From Ahniella sp. (GTDB taxonomy: Bacteria; Pseudomonadota; Gammaproteobacteria; Xanthomonadales; Ahniellaceae), in the NCBI GenBank assembly GCA_016712105.1, contig JADJRU010000007.1, forward strand, positions 124,001-188,000: a stretch of DNA of 64,000 nucleotides. Direction: 5' to 3'. The position numbers and the translations under genes were made by a program. Below, one piece after another: positions 1 to 8,481 of this stretch. Position 1 is the first letter of the stretch, and each line of letters begins with the position of its first letter. Under the pieces are notes generated by a model. The model had not been told where the DNA came from. It saw nothing but the letters and a program-made list of their open reading frames with translations, and made no database searches.

Positions 1-1245
1 TATCTGCCCCGTCCGCCGCGAGAAGCCTACTCGGCGATGGTCTGGATGGCCTTGTCGAATCCGCGCGAACGGATCCTGTATGTCCAGCAACAGGAATCGG
101 GCGTGACGTGGGTCGCTGCAACCGACCAAGGTCGTATCGGACTATCAACGGAAGTCGATGCGCTGGTCACCGGCGATCAGGCATTACGAACTGCCATCGA
201 CGGACTCCTCGAACACTGGACGTCCGAAGAAGTCCCGTTCCGGGTGGTACTCAACCTGCGTAATCGCATCACCACCCCAATGCTGGAACGCGCCATCCAG
301 CGTGGCATGGCCAGTACCGGAACCCTTGCCGATCTGGTGTGCGTTCCGCCGCCATCCGCGGCACGGCTTCAACGTCTTTTACCCTTGCCGCTGGGAAACG
401 CATTGATTCTGGCCGCGGCCGGTATCGCCAGCCTGTACCTGGCCGGCGATTGGTACCTTCAGTCCCGGCAGCGGCAGGCAGACCTCGATGAGGCGCAGCG
501 ACAACTGCTTGATGCTGCCGGCATACGCGTCGATGCGACGCACCAGCAGCAACGCGACGTCATCGCCCAGGAAGCCGCTGTGCTTCAGGCGCTTGAGGCC
601 GACACAGCAACCGTATCTCCGCAGGATGTCGTGATCGCTTGCGCGAACCTCGTGTCCAGACTGATCAAGACCGCGACGGGATGGCAACTCACCGAACTGG
701 ATTGTGCTGCCGATGGCCGATCTGCCACGGCGAACTATCGACTGCCTCTGTCGGCGGGCCAAACAGGCGGCAACAATTCAACACTGTCGACCTTGGGCAC
801 GGATGCGAGTCTTCGGTACTTCGCTGACTACCAAAAGGCAACGGCGACCATTGCGCTCGACTCCGGCAAGGCCCGATCAGCGCTGACGCGCGATCGCCTG
901 CCAGCGACCGATCACTGGATACGCACGCTTGGCGAGCGGATGCAGAACCTTCGAAGCGCTGCACCCGGCTTGCTTGCCACGATCACGCCGGCAGAGACCC
1001 GCAGCGTCACCTATCAGATTCCCTCAGACCCTGCCGTGGAACGGACCACCGGGCCGCAATCCGCCACGGTCGCTGCCGAACGCAGCTATCTCGAGGGACG
1101 AGTGGTGCTCGGTGGTGTGGGGCCGTCGCTTCTGGCCGGCATCAATCTGCGCGAACGCAACCTGAGTCTTCAGAAACTCACGATCAGCCCCGATGGCACA
1201 TCCTGGAACTGGAATGTCGAACTCAAATATGTCTGTCGTCCTTGA
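1..1245 (+). CDS. pilO: Type IVb pilus assembly protein PilO-like (5' end outside the window)
   Basis: The frame is open from base 1, so the N-terminus lies upstream; the first ATG in the window is at 37. The protein has a soluble N-terminal part, one hydrophobic segment at about window residues 130-150, a heptad-like Q/E-rich stretch just after it, and a periplasmic C-terminal domain ending in CRP. This bitopic layout and its place directly before a PilP-like gene, a GspE-type ATPase and a GspF-type platform gene match PilO of R64-type thin-pilus operons, which helps link the inner-membrane platform to the secretin. The 3' end overlaps the next gene by 17 bp, indicating one operon. The family call rests more on context than on motifs. 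Confidence 0.72.
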   Translation, partial: YLPRPPREAYSAMVWMALSNPRERILYVQQQESGVTWVAATDQGRIGLSTEVDALVTGDQALRTAIDGLLEHWTSEEVPFRVVLNLRNRITTPMLERAIQRGMASTGTLADLVCVPPPSAARLQRLLPLPLGNALILAAAGIASLYLAGDWYLQSRQRQADLDEAQRQLLDAAGIRVDATHQQQRDVIAQEAAVLQALEADTATVSPQDVVIACANLVSRLIKTATGWQLTELDCAADGRSATANYRLPLSAGQTGGNNSTLSTLGTDASLRYFADYQKATATIALDSGKARSALTRDRLPATDHWIRTLGERMQNLRSAAPGLLATITPAETRSVTYQIPSDPAVERTTGPQSATVAAERSYLEGRVVLGGVGPSLLAGINLRERNLSLQKLTISPDGTSWNWNVELKYVCRP

Positions 1246-1708
1246 ACGCTCAATAACACGCGGGCTGCTGTGTCTTCTGGCATTCGCCTGCTCTCCCACC
1301 TGGGCGGAGACCGAAACACTGCCAGTCACTGACGAGCCCATCGAACCCAGTTTGTTCCTGCAGCAGCAGATGCAACTGCAGCAACTGAACAGCCAGGTGG
1401 AACATGAACTGCAGCGCATCCAATCGGAAGTTCGGATTGAATCCGCGCGCCGGGAATTGGAACAGGTGCGTGAGGGCCAGATGCCCGAATTGTTGGGCAC
1501 GTTTCGCATCGATGGGCGTTCGTTCGCGGAGTTTTCCGCGCGTCATGGCGTGATCGAACTCACCACCGGCGAATATCTGGTGGGCGACTGGCGGATCGCC
1601 GAGATCCATGTCGATCGCATTCGGCTATGCCGCGGCCAATCTCGGCAGTGCCGTGTGCTGACTCCGACTCAGCCATCGCCTACGGCAACGGCCCGCCCTT
1701 CCAAATGA
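1229..1708 (+). CDS. pilP: Type IV pilus biogenesis protein PilP-like, periplasmic
   Basis: A protein of about 159 residues with an N-terminal signal peptide (hydrophobic GLLCLLAFA ending SPTWA before a charged region). A glutamine-rich helix at about residues 45-80 (probable coiled coil) is followed by a small C-terminal beta domain with the pattern GEYLVGDWRI. PilP of R64-type systems is a small periplasmic partner of PilO/PilN, matching this size and order. I chose ATG 1229; ATG 1214 and 1193 are in-frame alternatives. The stop overlaps the next start in an ATGA arrangement, so translation is probably coupled to the ATPase gene. Confidence 0.7.
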   Translation: MSVVLERSITRGLLCLLAFACSPTWAETETLPVTDEPIEPSLFLQQQMQLQQLNSQVEHELQRIQSEVRIESARRELEQVREGQMPELLGTFRIDGRSFAEFSARHGVIELTTGEYLVGDWRIAEIHVDRIRLCRGQSRQCRVLTPTQPSPTATARPSK

Positions 1709-3336
1709 CGTGCGAGCGCCTTCATTTCGAGCAGATTCAGGACATCCTTCGTGTCCTGTCCGGTCCGGGAGGAAAGCTGGCCTTGTCGCCGGCTCAGCGT
1801 TCGGTCGGTGCGGTGTTCGAGACACGGCGTCATGAGCTGGTGCTGGCGTGGACGGGCGATGACCCGCGTACCCGCATCACCATAGAACGCGAAGCGGCAG
1901 CAGCGGGCCTGCAGGTATCACGGCGCATGCTCGCGAACAGCGAGTTGCTTCGTGTCATTTACGACAATGCCGGGCGGAACCATGTCCGCGGCGGGCAACT
2001 GGATGAAACCGACAAGGGTGAACCGCGGCGCCTGATCGACCAGATCGTCAGTCGTGCGCTGAATCTGGGCGCCAGCGACATCCATATGCAGGTCGAGGAA
2101 ACCCATGCCACCGTCGCGTTCCGCGTCCACGGTGACATGGTGCCCTTTGGCGAAAGGCTGACCCGTCGGCTCGGCGATCAGCTGGCCATCACACTCTGGA
2201 ACATGAAGGACGCCTCGTCCGCTGCCGATGAGTTTCGTCGTGCGACTTACCAGCAATGCCGGATCGAGGGTGACTTTCAGTTCGGCAGTCCAGCGGGTGC
2301 TGAAACCGTACGGGCACAACTGCGGTTCCAGAGCGCACCCATGAAGGGTGATGCGTTCAAAGTCGTCATGCGCCTGCAGTCCCGCGCCCATGGCATCGTC
2401 CATCGTGATCTCCAGGGCTGCGGCTACACCCCGGAACAACGCGTCGCGCTGGAAATGGCTGCCATGGCATCGGATGGACTCGTGCTGGTGTCCGGCCCGG
2501 TGAATTCCGGCAAGACCGTGACACTTGGCGCACTGGGTCAGTTCCAGGTGGCGGTCTACGGCCAGCGCAAGGTGATTGCAACAGTCGAAGACCCCATTGA
2601 ACTCTCGATACCGGGTGCCTGCCAGCATCCGGTGGTGGGGACCGACGGTCGTGGTTTCGACGATGCGGTCCTGAGCGCACTCCGACAAGACGTCAACACC
2701 GTCATTCTGGGCGAAATCCGAACTGCGAGTACCGCGGCGATCTGCAGGAAAGCCGCAGAAACCGGGCACCTCATCATGTCGTCGGTTCATGCCACGGATG
2801 CCTGGACGACGCTCACGCGTACCGTCAAGTTGGGAATCGAGATGGACAAGCTCGGTGAGCCCGGCTTCCTGCGCGCCATCTGCAATCAGCGCCTGCTTCC
2901 GTCCTTGTGTTCGCATTGTGCATTGGGCGCGGATCAGAAAGCGGGAACGCCTCTGTTTGCGCTGCAACTGGAGCGCATGCGTCGGACGCTGGCTTCGGCC
3001 GTGGCATGGGATCACCTTCGCTTCAAGAACCATGAAGGATGCGCTCGTTGTCAGGGTGGCGCCACCGGGTTGCGTCTGGTTTCGGAGATTCTGGTTCCGG
3101 ATGACACCCTGTGTGTGTTGCTTCAGGGTGGTGAGCTTCGCGAGGCAAGAGAGTACTGGTGTTCCGGGGAGTTATCGGTCTCGATGGGACTGCCTGCGAC
3201 GAATGCCTATGCGTCGGCATTTGCGCTGATGTGTTCCGGCCACGCCTGTCCGTTTGATGTCGAACACCGCTTCGGACCACTTCACATGCCAAGACTGCCG
3301 GAACGCAAGGCCACACTCGCGGTGGTGGCCCGATGA
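1705..3336 (+). CDS. pilQ: Type IV pilus assembly ATPase, GspE/PilQ (R64) family
   Basis: Cytoplasmic hexameric ATPase predicted to power pilin polymerisation. Visible motifs: a Walker A variant GPVNSGKT at about residue 264, a Walker B-like VILGEIRT at about residue 333, and a His box GHLIMSSVHATD shortly after. The C-terminal part has CSHC and CARC pairs typical of the zinc-binding C-domain of GspE-type ATPases. The Walker A carries N where most family members have G (GPTGSGKT), a substitution to note. Start ATG 1705 overlaps the pilP stop (ATGA); an upstream in-frame ATG at 1627 would lie inside pilP and is less likely. The gene overlaps the PilR-like gene by 4 bp. Confidence 0.9.
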   Translation: MTCERLHFEQIQDILRVLSGPGGKLALSPAQRSVGAVFETRRHELVLAWTGDDPRTRITIEREAAAAGLQVSRRMLANSELLRVIYDNAGRNHVRGGQLDETDKGEPRRLIDQIVSRALNLGASDIHMQVEETHATVAFRVHGDMVPFGERLTRRLGDQLAITLWNMKDASSAADEFRRATYQQCRIEGDFQFGSPAGAETVRAQLRFQSAPMKGDAFKVVMRLQSRAHGIVHRDLQGCGYTPEQRVALEMAAMASDGLVLVSGPVNSGKTVTLGALGQFQVAVYGQRKVIATVEDPIELSIPGACQHPVVGTDGRGFDDAVLSALRQDVNTVILGEIRTASTAAICRKAAETGHLIMSSVHATDAWTTLTRTVKLGIEMDKLGEPGFLRAICNQRLLPSLCSHCALGADQKAGTPLFALQLERMRRTLASAVAWDHLRFKNHEGCARCQGGATGLRLVSEILVPDDTLCVLLQGGELREAREYWCSGELSVSMGLPATNAYASAFALMCSGHACPFDVEHRFGPLHMPRLPERKATLAVVAR

Positions 3337-4481
3337 TCGCCGGCGTGTTCGAGGACTGGTCCGACACGCTGCGTGGATGGTTGGACTTGCCCGCGCGTCG
3401 TGCGGCCTTGGCGGCTTGGCGTCATCGTCGTCGCCATTTCAGCGCGTCTCGCCGTGTGTTGTTTTACGACAAGCTGCATGATTTCTGCGCCCAAGGTCGA
3501 CGGGTATCGTTGCGGGAAGCATTGGTCGAACTGCACCAACGGGCAGTCGAAGACGGCGACCGCAAACAAGATGTCCTGGGTCGGATTCTCAACGAGCTGA
3601 AACACAACCCAACGCTGACCACACTGGCGCTGAAGCCGTACCTGCCGCCCTCTGAGTTCACCATGCTGTTTGCCGCCGACGAGGCTGGCCGGATTGCGGA
3701 GGGTCTGGCGAACGCGCGGGACGCCGCGCGTCAGGTCAGCGAAATCGTGGGTGAATTGCGCGCCGCGCTCGCCGGACCGGCGGCGTCGCTGCTCATGCTG
3801 ATGGGCGTGGTCTATGCGCTGCCCGGCATGGTGGTCGAGGTACTGCTGGATCTGGTGCCGCGGGATCGCTGGCCGGATTTTTCGCGGCCGATGCTCTGGC
3901 TCAGCGAGTATGTGCCCAGTCATGGTCACTGGCTTTTGCTGGCCGTGATCGTGGTGGGTTGGCGGGTGGCTGTCGTTCTGCCCACCTGGGTTGGCTCCAC
4001 GCGGACCCGGCTCGACCAGCACATGATGCCGTGGAGCTTGTATCGCAGTTACCAGGGTGCGACGACCATGATTGCGCTGTCCGGACTCAAGCGTTCCGGC
4101 CGTGGTCTCCGACATGCGCTCGAAGGCATCGTGCACGAGTCCACACCCTGGCTGCGGCAACATCTCGAAGAAATGATCCTGCGCCTATCCATGCAAGGCG
4201 CGACGGTGGTGCAGGCGATGGACACAGGCCTGCTCGACCGCGATGTCATGCGCAATCTTCGGGACTACGCACGCGCCGACGCCGAAACCAAGGCACTGGA
4301 GTTGCTTGGCGCTGACTGCGTCAAGCAGTTGCGATCGCGTATCTCTTGGTTATCGACGTGGGCGCGTTTCGGCACGATGACCGCGCTGGTTCTGGTTTTT
4401 CTGTACATCAACCGCGCGGTCTATGCGGTGACGCTGTCCGCACAGGATTACGTCCAGGAGCTTCAGAACGGCATTCCCTGA
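3333..4481 (+). CDS. pilR: Type IV pilus inner-membrane platform protein, GspF/PilR (R64) family
   Basis: A polytopic protein of 382 residues with hydrophobic segments near residues 148-172, 192-213 and 347-366, separated by two cytoplasmic halves. This is the usual GspF layout: two repeated cytoplasmic domains and three membrane helices. Platform proteins couple the ATPase to the growing pilus in the inner membrane. The start overlaps the ATPase stop by 4 bp (ATGA), as in R64 pilQ-pilR. The next gene, a prepilin, is separated by about 100 bp that contains hairpins, marking the boundary between machinery genes and pilin genes. Confidence 0.85.
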   Translation: MIAGVFEDWSDTLRGWLDLPARRAALAAWRHRRRHFSASRRVLFYDKLHDFCAQGRRVSLREALVELHQRAVEDGDRKQDVLGRILNELKHNPTLTTLALKPYLPPSEFTMLFAADEAGRIAEGLANARDAARQVSEIVGELRAALAGPAASLLMLMGVVYALPGMVVEVLLDLVPRDRWPDFSRPMLWLSEYVPSHGHWLLLAVIVVGWRVAVVLPTWVGSTRTRLDQHMMPWSLYRSYQGATTMIALSGLKRSGRGLRHALEGIVHESTPWLRQHLEEMILRLSMQGATVVQAMDTGLLDRDVMRNLRDYARADAETKALELLGADCVKQLRSRISWLSTWARFGTMTALVLVFLYINRAVYAVTLSAQDYVQELQNGIP

Positions 4482-4499
4482 GGGAAAGCCCGAAAAACG

Positions 4500-4527
4500 C
4501 CGCGCTTTGCGCGGGCAGCATCCCGCG
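4500..4527 (+). promoter_or_regulatory. Two overlapping, mutually exclusive hairpins upstream of the major prepilin gene
   Basis: Stem CCGCGC/GCGCGG (4500-4505 with 4509-4514, loop TTT) competes with stem CGCGGG/CCCGCG (4510-4515 with 4522-4527), which is followed by TTT. Only one can form at a time. Placed between the machinery genes and pilS, this could act as a partial terminator or an mRNA processing or stability element that sets pilin dosage. The stems are seen directly; the role is inference. There is no long U-tract, so strong intrinsic termination is unlikely. Confidence 0.35.
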
Positions 4528-4584
4528 TTTCAACTTTAACGTTGTCCCACCCGCCCACCAGGCATCCACCCGCAAGAGGAAATC

Positions 4585-5139
4585 ATGCGCACCATCAAGC
4601 CCGTCCCGTTCAAGAACCAGGTCGCCGGCAACAGCATCCTGGAGTTCAATCTGTACAACGTCCTGATTCTGCTCGGTGCCGCCGGGCTGCTGGCCGCCTT
4701 CGTGTGGAGTCAGACCGCCGGCAAAGTGTCCGACTCAAAGGACTTGCTCAGCCAGATTCAGGTTGGCGTCAAAAGCGAATTCCCGAATGGTGGCCCCTAC
4801 ACGGGCCTCGCTTCCGCCACCTTGGCCGGCAATCTCTCGCTGCCTGCCAACCGGCTCAATGGCAACAACATCAAGAATCCGCTGGGCCTGGGCAACGTGA
4901 CCTTGGCTGCGAGTACGTATCCGAGTGGGAATGCCGATGGGGCCTATGCCATCTCCTTTCCGGTGGACACCGGCTCATGTTCGAAGATCGTTTCGGGTAC
5001 TGAAGGTCAGTTCGAACGGATTGTTGTCGGCAGCACGACCATCAAGGACCGCGCGGCCGGTACCGCATTCACGAAGTCGGCGACCGACACCGCTTGCCAA
5101 GCTTCGGCGACGGTCACTGCCGTGTTCACGAACCAATAG
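4585..5139 (+). CDS. pilS: Major type IVb prepilin, PilS-like
   Basis: A protein of 184 residues with a class III (prepilin) signal: a charged leader, then AG|NSILEF with Glu at +5, followed by a hydrophobic helix (YNVLILLGAAGLLAAF). Cleavage by a prepilin peptidase after the Gly would yield a mature pilin of about 170 residues with two cysteines (at about residues 132 and 170) that could form the C-terminal disulphide loop of pilins. It follows the ATPase and platform genes, exactly where R64 pilS sits. A good ribosome site (AAGAGGAAATC) precedes ATG 4585. It is the best candidate for the main structural subunit; the prepilin peptidase is not in the window. Confidence 0.85.
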   Translation: MRTIKPVPFKNQVAGNSILEFNLYNVLILLGAAGLLAAFVWSQTAGKVSDSKDLLSQIQVGVKSEFPNGGPYTGLASATLAGNLSLPANRLNGNNIKNPLGLGNVTLAASTYPSGNADGAYAISFPVDTGSCSKIVSGTEGQFERIVVGSTTIKDRAAGTAFTKSATDTACQASATVTAVFTNQ

Positions 5140-5207
5140 TGACTGAGTGTGCAGGGCCATGGACGGCCCTGCTTTTCCACGGACGGATTGATGGATGGAG
5201 CGACCGG

Positions 5208-5729
5208 ATGACGATTCCCAACGCACAACGTGGCAGCGGCATGCTCGAGTTTTCCTTGGCACTGGCGCTGACGGCATCGATCGGCGCCGGGCTGTTCTCT
5301 GTCGCCGGTTTGTTGGAACAACGGCGCCAGGCCGGTCAAACCTTGGACCTGATCCATCGCGCAAGCGCATTGGCACGCCGTCAATTGCCCCTGCAACCCG
5401 ATGGTTACGCCAGCCTGAGCACTGCTTCGATTGCGGGCCTGGTACCCGCGAATCGGGTGATCTGGTCCGGGGGTGAAGTGGCCGGGCTGCGAACGCCGTT
5501 GAACCGGCCCTTGAGGGCATTGGGGAACGGCCCGTTCGCATTCTGGATCCGCCTGTCCGAGTTGACACGGCAAGAGTGTCGAACCCTTCTGCCGCAGACA
5601 TGGCGAGACTATTCGCGGATCAAGCTCAATGACGCAGTCGTCAAATCTCAAACCCATGCTTCGTTTCCACAGCCCTTGCTGGATCAATGTGCCGCCCGCG
5701 GCAACGTACTCGACGTGGAAGGCAGCTGA
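5208..5729 (+). CDS. Prepilin-like protein with class III signal (minor pilin candidate)
   Basis: A protein of about 173 residues. The leader is short: QRG|SGMLEF, with Glu at +5, followed by a hydrophobic helix (SLALALTASIGAGLFSVAGLL). The rest is soluble, with cysteines near the C-terminal third. I chose ATG 5208 because it places the leader peptide correctly; earlier in-frame ATGs lie inside pilS. The gene overlaps the next prepilin gene (TGATG at 5727-5731). In R64 the gene after pilS/pilT is the adhesin pilV with a shufflon; nothing like that is here, and this protein is much shorter than PilV. A minor or initiating pseudopilin role is inference. Confidence 0.68.
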   Translation: MTIPNAQRGSGMLEFSLALALTASIGAGLFSVAGLLEQRRQAGQTLDLIHRASALARRQLPLQPDGYASLSTASIAGLVPANRVIWSGGEVAGLRTPLNRPLRALGNGPFAFWIRLSELTRQECRTLLPQTWRDYSRIKLNDAVVKSQTHASFPQPLLDQCAARGNVLDVEGS

Positions 5730-6229
5730 TGCGCGGGTACACATTGCAGGAACTGATGCTGGTGATGCTGCTTGGCGTGTTGATCACGGCGAGCGGCATG
5801 CCGCTGGTCCGTCGGGCCATGACCGAACTGGAAGACAAGGATCTGGTTCAGTTGTTGTCCATCGTCATCAGTCTCGTTCATCGCGACTTCGAGCAGTCCA
5901 CTTCTTATGCCGGCGTGTCGACTGCGAACCTCGTTTCGCGCGTTCCGTCACAATGGGTGCTTGATCCGAGCACACTGCGCCATCCGCTGGGCGGGACACT
6001 TACCGTCTCCGTTGACGCTGCAGACTCCGGGCGTTTTGTCCTGTCGTTGGCGGTGCAGCGCGAAGACACCTGCGAACGCGCCGTGATGTCGAGTTGGCCC
6101 CTGTTCGATCTGATCCGCGTTGATGGAGTCAACATCAAGACCCAGGCGATGCAGGTGCCACCGGGTGCCACACAACTTGCTGCCGCGTGTTCCCCTGGCG
6201 CGCATCAGATTCAACTTGTCGGCGAGTGA
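5729..6229 (+). CDS. Prepilin-like protein with class III signal (second minor pilin candidate)
   Basis: A protein of about 166 residues starting MRG|YTLQEL, again with Glu at +5 and a following hydrophobic helix (MLVMLLGVLITASGMPLV). The leader is only three residues long, unusually short but ending in the required Gly. Translation is coupled to the preceding prepilin gene (TGATG). The C-terminal half contains cysteines and ends near an HQIQLVGE tail. Together with pilS this gives three prepilin-type subunits in a row before the second ATPase gene. No adhesin domain was recognised. Confidence 0.65.
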   Translation: MRGYTLQELMLVMLLGVLITASGMPLVRRAMTELEDKDLVQLLSIVISLVHRDFEQSTSYAGVSTANLVSRVPSQWVLDPSTLRHPLGGTLTVSVDAADSGRFVLSLAVQREDTCERAVMSSWPLFDLIRVDGVNIKTQAMQVPPGATQLAAACSPGAHQIQLVGE

Positions 6230-6232
6230 ACG

Positions 6233-7290
6233 ATGACTTCTTCTGCAGCCACGCACTGGCCACCGATCGAGATCCCGTCAGCGATCCGTGACATCCATCT
6301 GAAGCAGGACGCCAGTGGCGCTCTGGACCTCGCCGACAGTTCGATCGGTGTCGCCGATCGTCGGCAGTTGCCGGGCGTCACGTATGCCGCACTGCTCGAT
6401 CAGATTCGCCATCGCCTGCTTGATTGTCCAGTGCCGGCGAGTTTGCGCATCCAGCTCGGCACGGACCTCTCTTTTCGGGCCGAACGATACCGCTGCCGCG
6501 ACGGTGTCATGACCGCTTTGCGCCGAATGCCGGTCGCGGTGCCCGATCTAAGTGAGCTGTCGTTGCCACACCTGTGGGCAGATCTGTTCCGCACCGAAGA
6601 GCTGTGCCAGGGTGGCCTGATTCTCGTGGTCGCACCTACCGGTTCAGGTAAAAGCGTCACGCTGGCGTCGATTGGCGCCAGTCGATTGCGTCGCTTTGGT
6701 GGTTACATGACCACGATCGAGGACCCGATCGAAATGCCGCTGCACGGTTGGTTCGGTCGCGGAAAATGTGTTCAGACCGAAATTGATCCGGGAGCCGATC
6801 CGGCGCTGGCCTATGTCTCCGCAATCCGTACGGCGCTGCGTGCGTATCCCACAAGTCCGGATGGCGGCACGATTTTGCTGTTCGGTGAAGTTCGTGACCA
6901 GGCATCGGCAGCGGAAGTGCTGCGTGCCGCGAACCAGGGGCATCTGGTTCTGACCACTTTGCATGGTTCGACGATCGAATCGGCTTTACGTCGGCTGATT
7001 GCCATGGCCACTCGCGATCTCGGCCAAGCGCAAGCGCAAGATCTCGCGGCTTCCGCACTGCGCCTGATCGTGACGCAGTCCCTGCATATCGATCCGCAAG
7101 GACAAGGATGGGCCGCAGGCAAGATCAGCGGCAGCCTGTTGTACAGCTCGGGGAGAAATCTCCCGTAGCAGGCAACATCCGCGACAACGATCTGGGTGGG
7201 CTCGCCGAACAGCTGGACCAGCAGGCCCTGTTCCTGCGCCGCGCGGATCCACCGGGACTGACGGAATTCCTTCGGCGGTTTCGTCGCTGA
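6233..7290 (+). pseudogene. PilT-like pilus ATPase, broken near its 3' end by a one-base shift
   Basis: A secretion/retraction ATPase of the PilT/DotB class. Walker A is APTGSGKSVT (about residue 137), the TTIEDP Asp box and Walker B ILLFGEVRD follow, then the His box HLVLTTLHG. The open frame ends at 7168, but the +1 frame continues with a plausible family C-terminus (SPVAGNIRDND, then QLDQQALF) to the stop at 7290. Restoring one base in the G run near 7151-7157 (GGGGAG) joins the two parts into about 352 residues. I therefore read this as one gene with a homopolymer error. A true truncation would remove only the last 40 residues and might still leave an active core. Confidence 0.8.
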
Positions 7291-7305
7291 TTCAGGAGAC
7301 TACCC

Positions 7306-7536
7306 ATGCAACCCTCGCAGACTTTGCTTCAACGTGCCTTGGCCGTTTTTTCGCTGATCAGTTTGGGATGGGTCGGGCTCGTGTTTGGCTCGGTGGACAC
7401 CGAAGGCCTTCGGCAAAGTTCGGTGCAGTTGTTGTTTGCGAGCCTGTTCGCTCGCGCCCTCTGCTTCGGCGAGTGGGTGTCGGTGTTGGCGAGCGCGGCC
7501 CTACTGGCCTGTGCAACGTCCATCACGATCTGGTGA
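7306..7536 (+). CDS. Small inner-membrane protein closing the pilus operon
   Basis: A protein of 76 residues with two hydrophobic segments (about residues 9-28 and 38-70) and the start MQPSQTLLQ behind a GGAGAC ribosome site. I do not recognise a family. Its position 15 bp after the ATPase gene and on the same strand suggests it belongs to the pilus operon, perhaps as an accessory membrane component. Nothing with coding character on the plus strand follows before the minus-strand pyrF terminator, so this is the apparent end of the cluster. Confidence 0.55.
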   Translation: MQPSQTLLQRALAVFSLISLGWVGLVFGSVDTEGLRQSSVQLLFASLFARALCFGEWVSVLASAALLACATSITIW

Positions 7537-7569
7537 CCCTCGCGGATGAGCCGTGTTTTCCGATCGCCC

Positions 7570-7602
7570 AAAAAAAATCAGATGATCCGTGGATCATCTG
7601 AT
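7570..7602 (-). terminator. Rho-independent terminator for the pyrF operon
   Basis: Perfect 12-bp inverted repeat ATCAGATGATCC/GGATCATCTGAT (7577-7588 with 7591-7602, 2-nt loop as written, so the real loop is a few nt larger). Eight A residues on the plus strand just before it become a U-tract on the minus strand. It therefore terminates minus-strand transcription coming from pyrF about 160 bp away. The intervening 7603-7764 is AT-richer than its surroundings and holds no gene I can support. Confidence 0.8.
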
Positions 7603-7764
7603 GGGACCGGCTAAGCCGGAGGGGGAAGCGGGGCGCTATCTTGTTTTGGCTATCGTGTTGTTATTGTGGTCCAACGCATGGACAAAGAATAGCTTAGCCC
7701 GCACTGCTAATGCAATACCTTAGGTAAAATCACTAAGTTGTTGATTTTATTGAAAACGACCTGA

Positions 7765-8481
7765 TCAGGTCGCAAAACACTGCGCAATTGTAGCCTGAAT
7801 GGCGGCCGCGGCTGCGGCCGGATCGGCTGCCTGGCGGATCGGGCGACCGACGACGATGTAATCGGCACCACTCTGGAAGGCCTCGGCTACATCCACCGTG
7901 CGCTTCTGGTCATCGACATTGCCGACCGGACGAATGCCCGGGCAGACCACGATCAGTTTGCCGTCCACGCCTGCGCGCAATGCCGGCACTTCGAGTCCGG
8001 ACGACACCACACCGTCGCAGCCCACGGCCAGCGCAGCTTTCGCACGCGACAACACCAGGTCTTCGGCCGCACACTGGAAGCCGAGGCTGGCCAGGTCGCG
8101 GTCGTCGAGGCTGGTCAGCGCGGTCACGCCGAGCAACTTGATGTTGCCTTTCACCGCTGCGGCCGCTTCCAGCATCGCGTTGTTGCCGTGGATCGTGCAG
8201 AAGTCGACCGGATAACGCGTGAGACCTTTGACTGCCGAAGCGACCGTGGCCGGCACGTCGAAGAACTTGAGGTCGACGAACACCTTCTTGCCGCGCGCAG
8301 CCAACTCGCCGATGACGGTGAAATAGTCACCACTGGTCAGCAGTTCCATGCCGATCTTGTAGAACGTGACGGAATCACCCAGTCGGTCGACCCAGGCCAG
8401 GGCTTCGTCGCGTGTGGGCACGTCGAGCGCGAAGATCAGCCGGTCGGCCACGGGGATGTCGGAATTTCGGGTCAGGCTCAT
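7765..8481 (-). CDS. pyrF: Orotidine 5'-phosphate decarboxylase
   Basis: Catalyses the last step of UMP synthesis, decarboxylating OMP. The 238-residue length is typical. The family signature is clear: LIFALDVP near the N-terminus, YKIGMELL, the catalytic DLKFFDVPATV (Lys/Asp pair) and, near the C-terminus, ADYIVVGRPI for the phosphate-binding loop. The start ATG overlaps the stop of the upstream phosphatase gene (ATGA at 8478-8481), so the two are translated from one message. A strong terminator lies downstream at 7570-7602. Confidence 0.97.
   Translation of the reverse strand: MSLTRNSDIPVADRLIFALDVPTRDEALAWVDRLGDSVTFYKIGMELLTSGDYFTVIGELAARGKKVFVDLKFFDVPATVASAVKGLTRYPVDFCTIHGNNAMLEAAAAVKGNIKLLGVTALTSLDDRDLASLGFQCAAEDLVLSRAKAALAVGCDGVVSSGLEVPALRAGVDGKLIVVCPGIRPVGNVDDQKRTVDVAEAFQSGADYIVVGRPIRQAADPAAAAAAIQATIAQCFAT

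Noticed and set aside
1918..3033. 371-residue minus-strand frame
   Set aside because: Antisense to the pilus ATPase gene, with no domain or start signal.
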